NCBI GenBank assembly: GCA_964550375.1
Contig: CAZJYX010000002.1
Coordinates: 62,001-126,000 of the forward strand
Source: JAAYXS01 sp964550375
GTDB taxonomy: Bacteria > Planctomycetota > Phycisphaerae > UBA1845 > Fen-1342
DNA: 64,000 bases
Direction: 5' to 3'
The stretch's first letter is position 1; the number at the start of each line of letters is the position of its first letter. A program made the position numbers and the translations under genes. This document shows, piece by piece, positions 27,007 through 35,781 of the stretch. The notes below the pieces were generated by a model. It was not told the DNA's origin. It saw only the letters and a program-made list of their open reading frames with translations, and did not search any database.

Positions 27007-27602
27007 ACGAACCGCAAACACGCCGCGAGCTGCTCGGGCACGCCGTCCGCGGCACGGCCTTACTCGGCCTGGGCGGACTAGGGGCATTGCTTTTGCGGCG
27101 GGCCGACGCCGAAGGCGCCTGGCGCATCAACTGCGACCTGTGCATCAACAGCCGACTCGGCGCCGTCGGCATTGAGGCGTGTGAGCTGTGCGCCAGTCAG
27201 TGCGTCCTGCCCCTTTCAGCCGTTCGGGCCGTCAACGACCACGCCCGCTGCGGCCGCTGCTACATCTGTCCGGCGTACTTCGACGTGAAGAGCGCCATCG
27301 ATGAACGCGGCCTGCCCAGCCTGAAGCTCTGCCCGCGCGACGCCATCGAACGCAAACCAATCGGCTGGATCGACCCGGACGACCCTGCCAACAACTACTA
27401 CGAGTACACCATCGACGAGGAGCGCTGCAACGGCTGCGGCAAGTGCGTCCTGGCCTGCAAGGAGCCGGCCGGCCTCAGCTCCATTCGCCTCGAAGTCCGC
27501 CACAGCCTCTGCCTCGACTGCAATCGCTGCGCCATCGCCCTGGCCTGTCCCCACGCGGCCTACCTGCGCGAGCCGCCGCGCCCCAGCGAGGCCGCCCGGT
27601 GA
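27003..27602 (+). CDS. Tat-exported multi-[4Fe-4S] ferredoxin (NapG/MauM-like)
   Basis: 199 residues. The twin-arginine signal (TRRELLG, then TALLGLGGLGALLL) indicates export of the folded iron-sulfur protein. Cys clusters: CDLCINS, CELCASQC and CGRCYICP in the first half, then a classical CNGCGKCVLACK (about residue 140) and CLDCNRCAIALACP (about 170). Four cluster sites are likely, as in NapG. NapG-type proteins pass electrons between the membrane NapH and a periplasmic partner. Here the NapH-like gene follows with a four-base GTGA overlap, while no nitrate reductase is present, so the terminal partner is unknown; the propeller protein upstream or an unlinked enzyme are options. Confidence 0.87.
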   Translation: MNEPQTRRELLGHAVRGTALLGLGGLGALLLRRADAEGAWRINCDLCINSRLGAVGIEACELCASQCVLPLSAVRAVNDHARCGRCYICPAYFDVKSAIDERGLPSLKLCPRDAIERKPIGWIDPDDPANNYYEYTIDEERCNGCGKCVLACKEPAGLSSIRLEVRHSLCLDCNRCAIALACPHAAYLREPPRPSEAAR

Positions 27603-28636
27603 AGCCCGGCGGCCCGCTTACAACTAGTCCGTCGCCGCGCCGCCACCGGACTACCCTGGCAGCACTCCTGCTGCTGACACTCGGCGGCACACCGCTGCTG
27701 GCACAGCATCAGTATGACTACCACCGCCCCGTCGAGGCCGCCCCAAGCGAAGCGGACATCGGCGAAGGCTACGTCACCCCCGTCGTCCAGTACCACCCAC
27801 CACGGCCACAGTGGCACGCCGCCCTTGACGTTGGCCTGCTCGCGGCGGCCCTGCTCATCGGCGTCTGGCTGGTGCTAAAACGCCGCAGTCGCGCCGGCCT
27901 CCTCGCCCTAGCCGGCGCCTGCCTGATCTACTTCGGCTTCTACCGCCAGGGCTGCATCTGCCCGATCGGCGCCATACAGAACGTCGCCGCCGCCCTCACT
28001 GACCCTGACGCGCTCATCTCCTACTACGTCATCGCCATCTTCCTGCTGCCGCTCATCATGGCCGTGCTGTTCGGGCGCGTCTTCTGCGGCGGCGTCTGCC
28101 CGCTGGGGGCGATCCAGGAACTCGTGCTGCTCAAGCCGCTGCGTGTACCCAACTGGCTGGACCGCCCGCTGCGCGCGGTCAAATGGCTCTACCTCCTGCT
28201 GGCGATCTGGCTGGCCACCCGGTCGGCCGCCACCGGCGCCGACTCCGACCCCACCTTCACCCGCGATTTCATCATCTGCCGCTTTGATCCCTTCGTGCCC
28301 TTCTTCCGCTTCGCCGGCCCCACTTACATGCTGCTCATCGGCGGCGGCCTGCTCATACTTGCCCTGTTCGTCGGCCGACCCTACTGCCGCTACCTGTGCC
28401 CCTACGGCGTGCTGCTGTCGCTCCTTTCCCGCTTCTCCTGGCGCAGCGTAAACATCACGCCCGACAAGGAGCTGGACTGCGGCCTGTGCGCCGACGCCTG
28501 CCCCTACGGCGCCATCAAGAACCTGCGCGCCGAGCGCAGCACGTGCCTGTATTGCGCCCGGTGCTTCAACTACTGCCCCCGGCACCGCGTGCGAGACCGC
28601 GACCCGCAGCCGTCAACCACCACCCCGTCAGATTAG
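27599..28636 (+). CDS. NapH/NosR/RnfH-type membrane [4Fe-4S] ferredoxin
   Basis: 345 residues from the GTG at 27599, which overlaps the previous stop (GTGA). Hydrophobic segments at about 18-36, 75-95, 100-120, 145-165, 190-210 and 240-260 place it in the membrane. Three Cys-rich loops of the NapH/NosR type (GCICPIGAIQ, FCGGVCPLGAIQE, CRYLCPYGVLLS) are followed by C-terminal ferredoxin motifs CGLCADACPYGAI and CLYCARCFNYCP on the cytoplasmic side. NapH-like proteins connect quinol or cytoplasmic donors with periplasmic ferredoxins. With the NuoEF-type fusion 15 bases downstream, electrons could run between NADH and the periplasm through this subunit. That path is inference from gene order. 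Confidence 0.87.
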   Translation: MKPGGPLTTSPSPRRHRTTLAALLLLTLGGTPLLAQHQYDYHRPVEAAPSEADIGEGYVTPVVQYHPPRPQWHAALDVGLLAAALLIGVWLVLKRRSRAGLLALAGACLIYFGFYRQGCICPIGAIQNVAAALTDPDALISYYVIAIFLLPLIMAVLFGRVFCGGVCPLGAIQELVLLKPLRVPNWLDRPLRAVKWLYLLLAIWLATRSAATGADSDPTFTRDFIICRFDPFVPFFRFAGPTYMLLIGGGLLILALFVGRPYCRYLCPYGVLLSLLSRFSWRSVNITPDKELDCGLCADACPYGAIKNLRAERSTCLYCARCFNYCPRHRVRDRDPQPSTTTPSD

Positions 28637-28651
28637 CCCTCGAGGCCCCGC

Positions 28652-31447
28652 GTGCGCGCTTATCCCGCAAAGACCGTCGCCCTGCTGCTGACCATCGTGA
28701 CCGGCGTTGCCACGCTCGTCACGGCCGGCTGGCTGACGGCCGACGCGCTCGTCGCCCACCGCCGCGCCGCGGCACATGCCGCACTTGTCACGGCATTGCG
28801 CGAGCAAGGCCAGCACGATGCGGCGGTGGCAGCCGTCCTGCACCAGGAGTACGAAACCGAGACGCTGGCCACGCTCACGCGCGACGAGCGTTCGAGGGCG
28901 CTGGCCTGGACGCTCCTGACGGCCGCGGCCGCATTCCTCCTCAGTGCCGGGCGCCTGATCGCCGCGCGTCCGCCCGCCGTGCCGACCAAGCCCGGGGTGG
29001 TCGCCTTGCCCGTGATACAACCCGTGGCGGCACCGCCCGCAGCCAAACCGGCCCCCGACGAAATCGACCTGGCGCCGGTCGATCAGATCATCGCGCACAC
29101 CGGTACCGATCGGGCCGCCGCGATTCCCATCCTGCAAGCCGTACAGGCCCACTACCGCTATCTCCCCGCTGCCGCCCTGCGCCACATCTGCCAACACACG
29201 GACATCACGCCGGCCCAGCTTATGAGCGTGGCGACCTTCTACCCGCAATTCCGCCACACACCGGTGGGCGAGCACGTCATCAAGGTCTGCCACGGCACGG
29301 CCTGCCATGTTGCCGGCGCCGCCCGGATCACCGATGAGCTGCGCCGCGGCCTGGCGATCGCCCCGGATACCGACACCGACGCGCACCGCAAGTACACCAT
29401 CGAACCGGTGGCCTGCATGGGCTGCTGCACGCTCGCGCCCGTCCTGCAAGTTGACGGCACCACCCACGGCCACCTGCTCAGTGACACCGTGGTCCAGACC
29501 GTCCTGAATGCCACGGCGGCACGCAACGGCCGGCCGCCCGCGCCGCCCGCGCCGCACACGACCGACGGGCGCCCCCGGGCCGGCGAAATCCGCATCGGCC
29601 TGGGTTCCTGCTGCGTGGCCAACGGCAGCGGCCGCGTCCACGACACCCTCAGCGCCGCCCTGGGCCGCAACGGCACCCATGTCGGCGTCAAACGCGTCGG
29701 CTGCGTCGGCATGTGCCACCAGACGCCGCTCGTCGAGCTCGACCTCGCCGACGGCCGAACGGTCAGCTATGCCCGCGTGACGCCCGAACACTGCGCTGCC
29801 ATCGTGCGCCGCCACTTCCCCGCCCCGAACGTCTTCCGCCGCCTGCACCAGGCCTGCACCGCCACAATTGACTGGCTCCGCCGCGATGCCGCCGCCGCAC
29901 AATCGAACGGCCGCCGCATCGCCCCCGACGACCCGCCCGTCGCCGCCTTCCTTCAGCCGCAGACACACATCGCGACCGAGCACTGCGGCAACCTCGACCC
30001 CACCGACCTCGACGAGTACCTGGCCCACGGCGGCTTCGCCGCGCTGCGACACTGCCGCGCGCAGCTTAAGCCTGAAGAGACCATCGCCCTGATCGAACGT
30101 AGCGGTCTGCGCGGCCGCGGCGGCGCCGGCTTCCCCACCGCCGCCAAGTGGGTCAAGGTCCGCGCCGCACCCGGCCGACCCAAGTACATCATCTGCAATG
30201 GCGACGAAGGCGACCCCGGCGCGTTCATGGACCGCATGTTGATGGAGTCCTACCCCTATCGCATCATCGAGGGCGTAGCCATCGCGGCCCACGCCACCGG
30301 CGCCACCGCAGGCATCTTCTACATCCGCCGCGAATACCCCCTGGCCGCCGAGCGCATCCGCGCCGCCCTGCAGCAGTGCGACCAACGCGGCCTGCTCTCG
30401 GACGGCCTGCACCTGCGTGTCGTTGAAGGCGCCGGGGCGTTCGTCTGCGGCGAAGAATCCGCCCTGATCGCCACGCTCGAAGGCCGCCGCGGCACGCCCA
30501 GCCTGCGCCCGCCCTATCCGGCCGAACGCGGCCTGCACGGCCGCCCCACGCTGGTCGGCAATGTCGAAACCTACGCCCTCGTGCCCTGGATCATCCGCAA
30601 CGGCCCGGAAGCCTTCGCCGCCCTGGGCACCCCTACCAGCACCGGCACCAAGGTCTTCGCCCTGGCCGGCAAGATCGACCGCGGCGGCCTCATCGAAGTC
30701 CCCATGGGCATCACCGTGCGCCGCATCGTCGAGGACATCGGCGGCGGCGTCCCCGCCGGCCGACGCCTGAAGGCCGTTCAGATCGGCGGCCCCTCCGGCG
30801 GCTGCATCCCCGCCCACCTGGCCGACACGCCCGTTGACTACGAAGCGCTCACGGCGGTCGGCGCGATGATGGGCTCCGGCGGCCTGGTCGTACTGGACGA
30901 CAGCGATTGCATGGTTGACATGGCCCGCTACTTCCTGAGCTTCACGCAGGAGCAATCCTGCGGCAAATGCGCTCCCTGTCGCGTCGGCACGCGCCGCCTA
31001 CTGGACATACTCGAACGCCTCTGCGCCGGACAGGGCCGGCCCGACGACCTCGACAAGCTGGAACACCTGGCCCGCATGGTCCAGGCCGGCAGCCTGTGTG
31101 GGCTGGGCCGCACCGCCCCCAACCCCGTCCTGACCGCGCTGCGCTACTTCCGCGACGAGTTCGAGGCCCATCTCGCAGGCCGCTGTCCGGCCGGCAAGTG
31201 CCACGCCCTGATCCGCTACGAAGTCACGGCGGACTGCACCGGCTGCACCATCTGCGCCCAGCACTGCCCGGTCGACGCCATCACGCCGCGCCCCTACGAG
31301 CGCCACACGATCGATACCGACAAGTGCACCTGCTGCGACGCCTGCCGCCGATACTGTCCGGAAGATGCCATCACCATCGTGTCGCCCGCCGGCCCGCCGC
31401 CCGCCGGGCCACTGACCGACCAGGAAGCAACATGCCGCGCGTGCTGA
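28652..31447 (+). CDS. membrane-anchored NuoE-NuoF fusion, HndC/HydB-like NADH oxidoreductase
   Basis: 931 residues, GTG start. Domains: two N-terminal membrane helices (about 8-31 and 84-105); NuoE-like thioredoxin-fold [2Fe-2S] domain (140-290; Cys213, 218, 255, 259); a second [2Fe-2S] thioredoxin-like domain (310-390; Cys320/321, 351, 355); NuoF core with FMN/NADH motifs RGRGGAGFPTAAKW (487-500), NGDEGDPGAFMDR (516-528) and GAFVCGEESALIATLEG (595-611); [4Fe-4S] site Cys770, 773, 776, 816; and two C-terminal [4Fe-4S] ferredoxin sites (Cys862-872 and Cys892-902). The core resembles NADH modules of bifurcating hydrogenases and formate dehydrogenases, but the membrane anchor and NuoE fusion are unusual. 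The 3' end overlaps the next gene by 16 bases. Confidence 0.92.
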   Translation: MRAYPAKTVALLLTIVTGVATLVTAGWLTADALVAHRRAAAHAALVTALREQGQHDAAVAAVLHQEYETETLATLTRDERSRALAWTLLTAAAAFLLSAGRLIAARPPAVPTKPGVVALPVIQPVAAPPAAKPAPDEIDLAPVDQIIAHTGTDRAAAIPILQAVQAHYRYLPAAALRHICQHTDITPAQLMSVATFYPQFRHTPVGEHVIKVCHGTACHVAGAARITDELRRGLAIAPDTDTDAHRKYTIEPVACMGCCTLAPVLQVDGTTHGHLLSDTVVQTVLNATAARNGRPPAPPAPHTTDGRPRAGEIRIGLGSCCVANGSGRVHDTLSAALGRNGTHVGVKRVGCVGMCHQTPLVELDLADGRTVSYARVTPEHCAAIVRRHFPAPNVFRRLHQACTATIDWLRRDAAAAQSNGRRIAPDDPPVAAFLQPQTHIATEHCGNLDPTDLDEYLAHGGFAALRHCRAQLKPEETIALIERSGLRGRGGAGFPTAAKWVKVRAAPGRPKYIICNGDEGDPGAFMDRMLMESYPYRIIEGVAIAAHATGATAGIFYIRREYPLAAERIRAALQQCDQRGLLSDGLHLRVVEGAGAFVCGEESALIATLEGRRGTPSLRPPYPAERGLHGRPTLVGNVETYALVPWIIRNGPEAFAALGTPTSTGTKVFALAGKIDRGGLIEVPMGITVRRIVEDIGGGVPAGRRLKAVQIGGPSGGCIPAHLADTPVDYEALTAVGAMMGSGGLVVLDDSDCMVDMARYFLSFTQEQSCGKCAPCRVGTRRLLDILERLCAGQGRPDDLDKLEHLARMVQAGSLCGLGRTAPNPVLTALRYFRDEFEAHLAGRCPAGKCHALIRYEVTADCTGCTICAQHCPVDAITPRPYERHTIDTDKCTCCDACRRYCPEDAITIVSPAGPPPAGPLTDQEATCRAC

Positions 31448-33081
31448 TCGACAACCGGGAAGTCACGGTGCCCGACGGCGCGACGCTGCTCGACGCGGCC
31501 CGGCAGCTCGGCCTGGATGTGCCCGCACTGTGCCACCGGCCCGACTGCACGCCGAGCATAAGCTGCATGGCCTGCGTCATGAAAGTCACCAACGGCCAGG
31601 GCGAAACCCGCACCATGCCGTCCTGCGCCACACCCGCCGCCGACGGCCTGCGCGCCGAGAGCGAAACCGAAGAGGTGCGGCAGATTCGCAAGGCCGCCCT
31701 CGAACTGCTGCTGAGCGACCACGCCGGCGAATGCCGCGCACCCTGCCAGTACGCCTGCCCGTTCGACACCGACATTCCCAGCCTGATGCGCCAAATCGCC
31801 GCCGACCGCATTGCTGACGCGATCGTCACGCTGCGCAGCGCCATGCCGCTTTCCGCTGTCCTCAGCCGCTTCGAAACCGAATTCGTCGAGCGCGCCTGCC
31901 GGCGTTGCGCCGTTGACCAGCCCGCCGCCATCGGCCTGCTGAAACGCTACGTCGCCGAGCACGGCTTACTGCCAGAACCAAGCGCCCCCGCCCACACAGC
32001 CGCGCATATCCTGCCGCGGCAACCCGCCACGACCCGCCGCGTCGCCATCATCGGCGCCGGTCCGGCCGGCCTGTCCGCCGCATATTTCCTGGCCCGTGCC
32101 GGCCACACCGTCACCATCCTCGAAAGCCGCCCACGGCCCGCCGGACAACTGCTCGATGCCACGGAGCAACACCTGCCGCGGGCCGTGCTCGCCGCGGAAA
32201 TCGACCTCATCGCCCAACTCGGCGTCCGGTTCGAATTGAGCCGCCCAATAGGCAACCCTTCCGCTCTGACCGCCCTGCGCGGCAACCACGACGCCGTCCT
32301 GATCGCCACCGGCGCACTACCAACCGACACCGCCGGACATCTCGGCATAGCCGCCCCGGCCGGCCGTCTCGCCGCCGACCGTCGCACTCACGCAACCGCC
32401 ATCCCCGGCGTGTTCGCCGCCGGCGACGTGTGGCGCCCCCGCCGACAGCCCGTCCTGGCGGCTGCCGACGGCAAAGCCGCCGCCACCTGCATCGATCACC
32501 ATCTGCGCGGCGAACAGCCGGCCGGACCGCCCAAACTCGTTGCCTTGCGAACCGGCCGCCCCAGCGCCGCCGAAGTCGCCGAACTCGCCCGCGCCGTCAG
32601 CCCCGCCCCCCGCGCCGCACCGGCGGATCGAAACGCCGGACTTACCCCCGAACAGGCCCGCCGCGAGGCCCAGCGCTGCCTGCACTGCGATTGCCGCGCC
32701 CTGCACACCTGTCGCCTGCGCCACTACGCCGAGCTCTACGGCGCCGACGCCGCCCGCTATCGCGGCGCCCGCCGGCACTTCGAACGCCACTACCACCACC
32801 CCGAGATTGTCTACGAGCCGGGCAAGTGCATCCTGTGCGGCCTGTGCGTGCAGATAGCCGAACGCGCCGGCGAGCCGCTCGGCCTGACTTTCATCGGACA
32901 CGGGTTCAACGTCCGCGTGGATGTCCCCCTGGACGGCCCGTTGGCCGAGGCCCTCCGGCACGCCGCGCGCGAATGCGCCGCCGCCTGCCCCACCGGCGCC
33001 CTGGCCCTGCGACACGAAGACGCCGCCCCGCCCGGCGGTCAGTCCCCGCCCGCCGCCGGCAACGCCGCCCCCAAACAGTAG
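31432..33081 (+). CDS. NuoG-type [2Fe-2S] domain fused to GltD-like FAD domain and ferredoxin
   Basis: 549 residues from the ATG at 31432 (AGGA upstream). Residues 1-80 are a [2Fe-2S] ferredoxin (Cys34, 45, 48, 65). A His-Cys cluster region follows (His97, Cys101, 105, 109), then a GltD-like helical stretch with CRRC (156-159). The FAD fold begins at IIGAGPAGLSAA (206-217) and reaches GVFAAGDV (326-333) only about 120 residues later, so the NAD(P) Rossmann insertion of GltD/NfnB proteins appears to be missing. The C-terminus has CLHCDC, CILCGLC (466-472) and a second Cys pair (515, 519). It probably relays electrons from the NuoEF subunit to an unidentified acceptor. Its 3' end overlaps a convergent gene by 43 bases. 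Confidence 0.87.
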   Translation: MPRVLIDNREVTVPDGATLLDAARQLGLDVPALCHRPDCTPSISCMACVMKVTNGQGETRTMPSCATPAADGLRAESETEEVRQIRKAALELLLSDHAGECRAPCQYACPFDTDIPSLMRQIAADRIADAIVTLRSAMPLSAVLSRFETEFVERACRRCAVDQPAAIGLLKRYVAEHGLLPEPSAPAHTAAHILPRQPATTRRVAIIGAGPAGLSAAYFLARAGHTVTILESRPRPAGQLLDATEQHLPRAVLAAEIDLIAQLGVRFELSRPIGNPSALTALRGNHDAVLIATGALPTDTAGHLGIAAPAGRLAADRRTHATAIPGVFAAGDVWRPRRQPVLAAADGKAAATCIDHHLRGEQPAGPPKLVALRTGRPSAAEVAELARAVSPAPRAAPADRNAGLTPEQARREAQRCLHCDCRALHTCRLRHYAELYGADAARYRGARRHFERHYHHPEIVYEPGKCILCGLCVQIAERAGEPLGLTFIGHGFNVRVDVPLDGPLAEALRHAARECAAACPTGALALRHEDAAPPGGQSPPAAGNAAPKQ

Positions 33082-35570
33082 ATCACGCCATCCTCGGCCC
33101 CAATCACCAGGCAATCCTCCGCCACCGCCGGCGACGCATAAATCGCCGCCCCCGCCTCGAACCGCCACAGTTCCTCACCGCTCTGCAGCCCAATCGCGTA
33201 CAACCGGCCGTCCGCCGAGCCCACAAACACACGCTCACCCACCACTACCGGCGAGGAGTCGATCCGCCCCCTGGTCGCAAACGCCCAGCGCTGCGCGCCG
33301 CTCTCAGCCGCGAACGCCCGCAGCCGCCGGTCGCGCCCGCCCGCAATCACCAGCCCGCCCGCCACCGCCGGCGAGCTCAGAAACGGCTGCCCGCGCTCTG
33401 TGTCCTCGAAGCGCCACGCCTCGTTGCCCGCCTGCCAGTCCAACCCCAGCATCTGTCCGCCGTATGTCCCCACAAACGCCCGCGCCCCCTGCACCGCCGG
33501 CGAGCACCCCGTCACCGACCCCAGCGGCACCCGCCGCACCGCCGTACCATCATCCAGCTTGACTATATGCAGATTCCCGTCGCAGCCCGCTATCAGCACG
33601 TGGCCGTCCGCCACCGCCGGCGTCGCGTGCAAGCGGTCATCCGTCTCGTACTTCCACACCTCCGCCCCATCCGCCGCGTTCAGGCAGTACAGCGTCCCGT
33701 CATATGAGCCGAACAGCACGCGCCCCTCCACGTAGTTCGCTGACGAGCTGATTTGCCCCCCCGTCTTGAACGACCAGCGCCGCGCCCCGGTCGCCGCATC
33801 GCACGCGTGGAAGACGCCCGCCATGTCGCCGACGTAGACCATTCCGTCCGCTACCAGCGGCGCGGCCTCCACCGTGTCTGTCGTCTCGTATTGCCACTTC
33901 AGCCGCCCGCCGGCCAACTCCAGCGCCAAGAGCCGGTCCGCGCTACAACCCACATACACCACCCCGTCCACAATCGCCGCCGTGGACAACACCGCCCCGG
34001 CCGCCGTGTGCTTCCAACGCACCACCGGCTCCGCCGGCAGCTTCGCCCCAGCCGCGCCCGTGAGCTGCCCGTTCCCGCGGAACATGGGCCAGCCACCCGT
34101 TGCCGGACGCGGCGTGCCAATCGCATAGAGCGTGCGCTGCGTGGCCACGTACAGAGTGTCATCCGCGGCCGCGGCCGACGTATAAATCGCCTGTCGCATG
34201 TCGTGCCGCCCCAGTTCATCGAGCGTCCGCCCATGCCTGACGACGACCATCTCGCCGTCCGCATTGCCCAGAAAGACCTTGCCGTCGGCCACCAACGGCG
34301 AGCCCCACACGGCCGCCTCCATGTCATGCTGCCACAACCGCTCACCGTTCTTCACATCGAGACACGACAGGAAGCCGTCCAGATCAACCGCGTACAGCAG
34401 CCCGTCCGCCGCCGCCACACTCGCGATCGTCCGGCCGAAATCCTTGCCGCCGAAGTGCCAGACGCGCCCCTTCTCCGTAGTGTCACCCCGCTGTGTCGCG
34501 TCAATCGCGTACAGATGCCCCGGCCCGCTGCATTGCTCCGGATCATCGCCGACCGCCAGGAACACCCGGTCGTCATGAATCACCGGCGTGGCGACGATGC
34601 TGGTCTTGGTGCCCCGACCACCCATCTGCCACACCGCGTCCTTCGGGTTCAGGTCGAACTTCCAGAGCGGCGCGCCCGTCAACGGCTCAAAGGCGTAGCA
34701 CCACCCGTCGCCGCCGCCGAAGACCACCTGCGGCACGCCGCCGATGACGCCATACGCCGGCGAAGACCATTGCCCATGCAGAATCTGCGCCCCCGGGTCG
34801 TTCCGCTGCCACACTACGGCGCCGGTGTGCTTGTTGACCGCGATGAACGACGGCGCCTGTGGGGCCGGCGGCTGCTCATGATCATCATCCACCGCGTTCC
34901 CCGTGCAGACGAAAATCAGATCCCCCGCCCCAACCGGCGCACAGGCCGCCAGGTTGTGCGGATACACCCCCAGCGTGCCTATCATGTCCAGGATCCAGAC
35001 GAAGTCGGCGTCCAGCAACTCCGTGTGCCGCTCCGCCGTATGCGGCCCGTCGTTCTTGCCGTCGTGAAAGCCCTGCACGTCCGCGCACACCAGTTCGCAG
35101 CGGTTGCTCACGTAGTACGCCCGCTCGCCATCCACGAACGGCGTGGAGGCCACCCCCTGCCCCGGCCAATCGTTGGCCGGCCCGCTGGGCAGCTTGTCGT
35201 GCGTCGCCTGCCACAACAGCCGCCCCGTCCGCGCGTCGAAGCACAACAGGCAGCCCTTGTCGCCCTTGCTGTGCGGCCGATACTCGCCGGCGTTGTTCGT
35301 GCCGACAAACACGCGCCCACCCGCCACGACCGGCCCGGCGTACGTCACCGATCCCAGCGGTGCGCTCCAGCGGATGTTCCGTTTCGTCTCCACGTCCCAC
35401 TCGTGTGGAATACCTTGCGCCGTCGCGACCGCGTTGCGCGTGGGCCCGCCGCCCCACATCGGCCACGCGGCCGGCCCCGGCTGCGTGGTCGGCGCCCCCG
35501 CCAGCGCCGCCGCACCCAGCCCGGCCGCCACCAGCTTCACCACGGCCGACCCTGTCCGTCGTCCTGCCAT
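33039..35570 (-). CDS. large secreted PQQ-like beta-propeller protein (two propellers)
   Basis: 843 residues from the ATG at 35570, preceded by GAGGTGG; the frame is open to 35603. The signal peptide (LVAAGLGAAALAG) is followed by AWPMWGGGPTRNAVA, the same entry motif as the other propellers here. Residues about 40-460 form one PQQ-like propeller (RTGRLLWQATHD, HTGAVVWQRND, KNGERLWQHDM). After GGWPMFRGNGQLTGAAG (about 480) a second one begins (GGRLKWQYETTD, ATGARRWSFKTG, SGAQRWAFATRG, SGEELWRFEAG). The last codons overlap the convergent flavoprotein gene by 43 bases. No enzyme motifs were identified; a periplasmic scaffold or sensor role is possible. Confidence 0.9.
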   Translation of the reverse strand: MAGRRTGSAVVKLVAAGLGAAALAGAPTTQPGPAAWPMWGGGPTRNAVATAQGIPHEWDVETKRNIRWSAPLGSVTYAGPVVAGGRVFVGTNNAGEYRPHSKGDKGCLLCFDARTGRLLWQATHDKLPSGPANDWPGQGVASTPFVDGERAYYVSNRCELVCADVQGFHDGKNDGPHTAERHTELLDADFVWILDMIGTLGVYPHNLAACAPVGAGDLIFVCTGNAVDDDHEQPPAPQAPSFIAVNKHTGAVVWQRNDPGAQILHGQWSSPAYGVIGGVPQVVFGGGDGWCYAFEPLTGAPLWKFDLNPKDAVWQMGGRGTKTSIVATPVIHDDRVFLAVGDDPEQCSGPGHLYAIDATQRGDTTEKGRVWHFGGKDFGRTIASVAAADGLLYAVDLDGFLSCLDVKNGERLWQHDMEAAVWGSPLVADGKVFLGNADGEMVVVRHGRTLDELGRHDMRQAIYTSAAAADDTLYVATQRTLYAIGTPRPATGGWPMFRGNGQLTGAAGAKLPAEPVVRWKHTAAGAVLSTAAIVDGVVYVGCSADRLLALELAGGRLKWQYETTDTVEAAPLVADGMVYVGDMAGVFHACDAATGARRWSFKTGGQISSSANYVEGRVLFGSYDGTLYCLNAADGAEVWKYETDDRLHATPAVADGHVLIAGCDGNLHIVKLDDGTAVRRVPLGSVTGCSPAVQGARAFVGTYGGQMLGLDWQAGNEAWRFEDTERGQPFLSSPAVAGGLVIAGGRDRRLRAFAAESGAQRWAFATRGRIDSSPVVVGERVFVGSADGRLYAIGLQSGEELWRFEAGAAIYASPAVAEDCLVIGAEDGVIYCLGAALPAAGGD

Positions 35571-35781
35571 CACCTGCCACCTCGCTTCGTTCTCGCGGCA
35601 CAACTTGCCCGCGAACAGCCTACCGGACCACGGCTTGCCGATGAACGCGCTTCGGAACTTCCGTTTACCAGTTTCGACACGCGGAAGTCGCCATCCGCGC
35701 GAATGCGCGTACCATACTATTCACAGAGGATAGCGCCCGCGACCACGTTCGTCGCGGACCGACGGTACCGAGGGCATACCG

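Noticed and set aside
28628..30955. 775-codon open frame antisense to the NuoE-NuoF fusion
   Set aside because: Gly/Ala/Asp/Val-rich shadow produced by the GC-rich coding strand; no domain, no start site, and the opposite strand has intact cofactor motifs.
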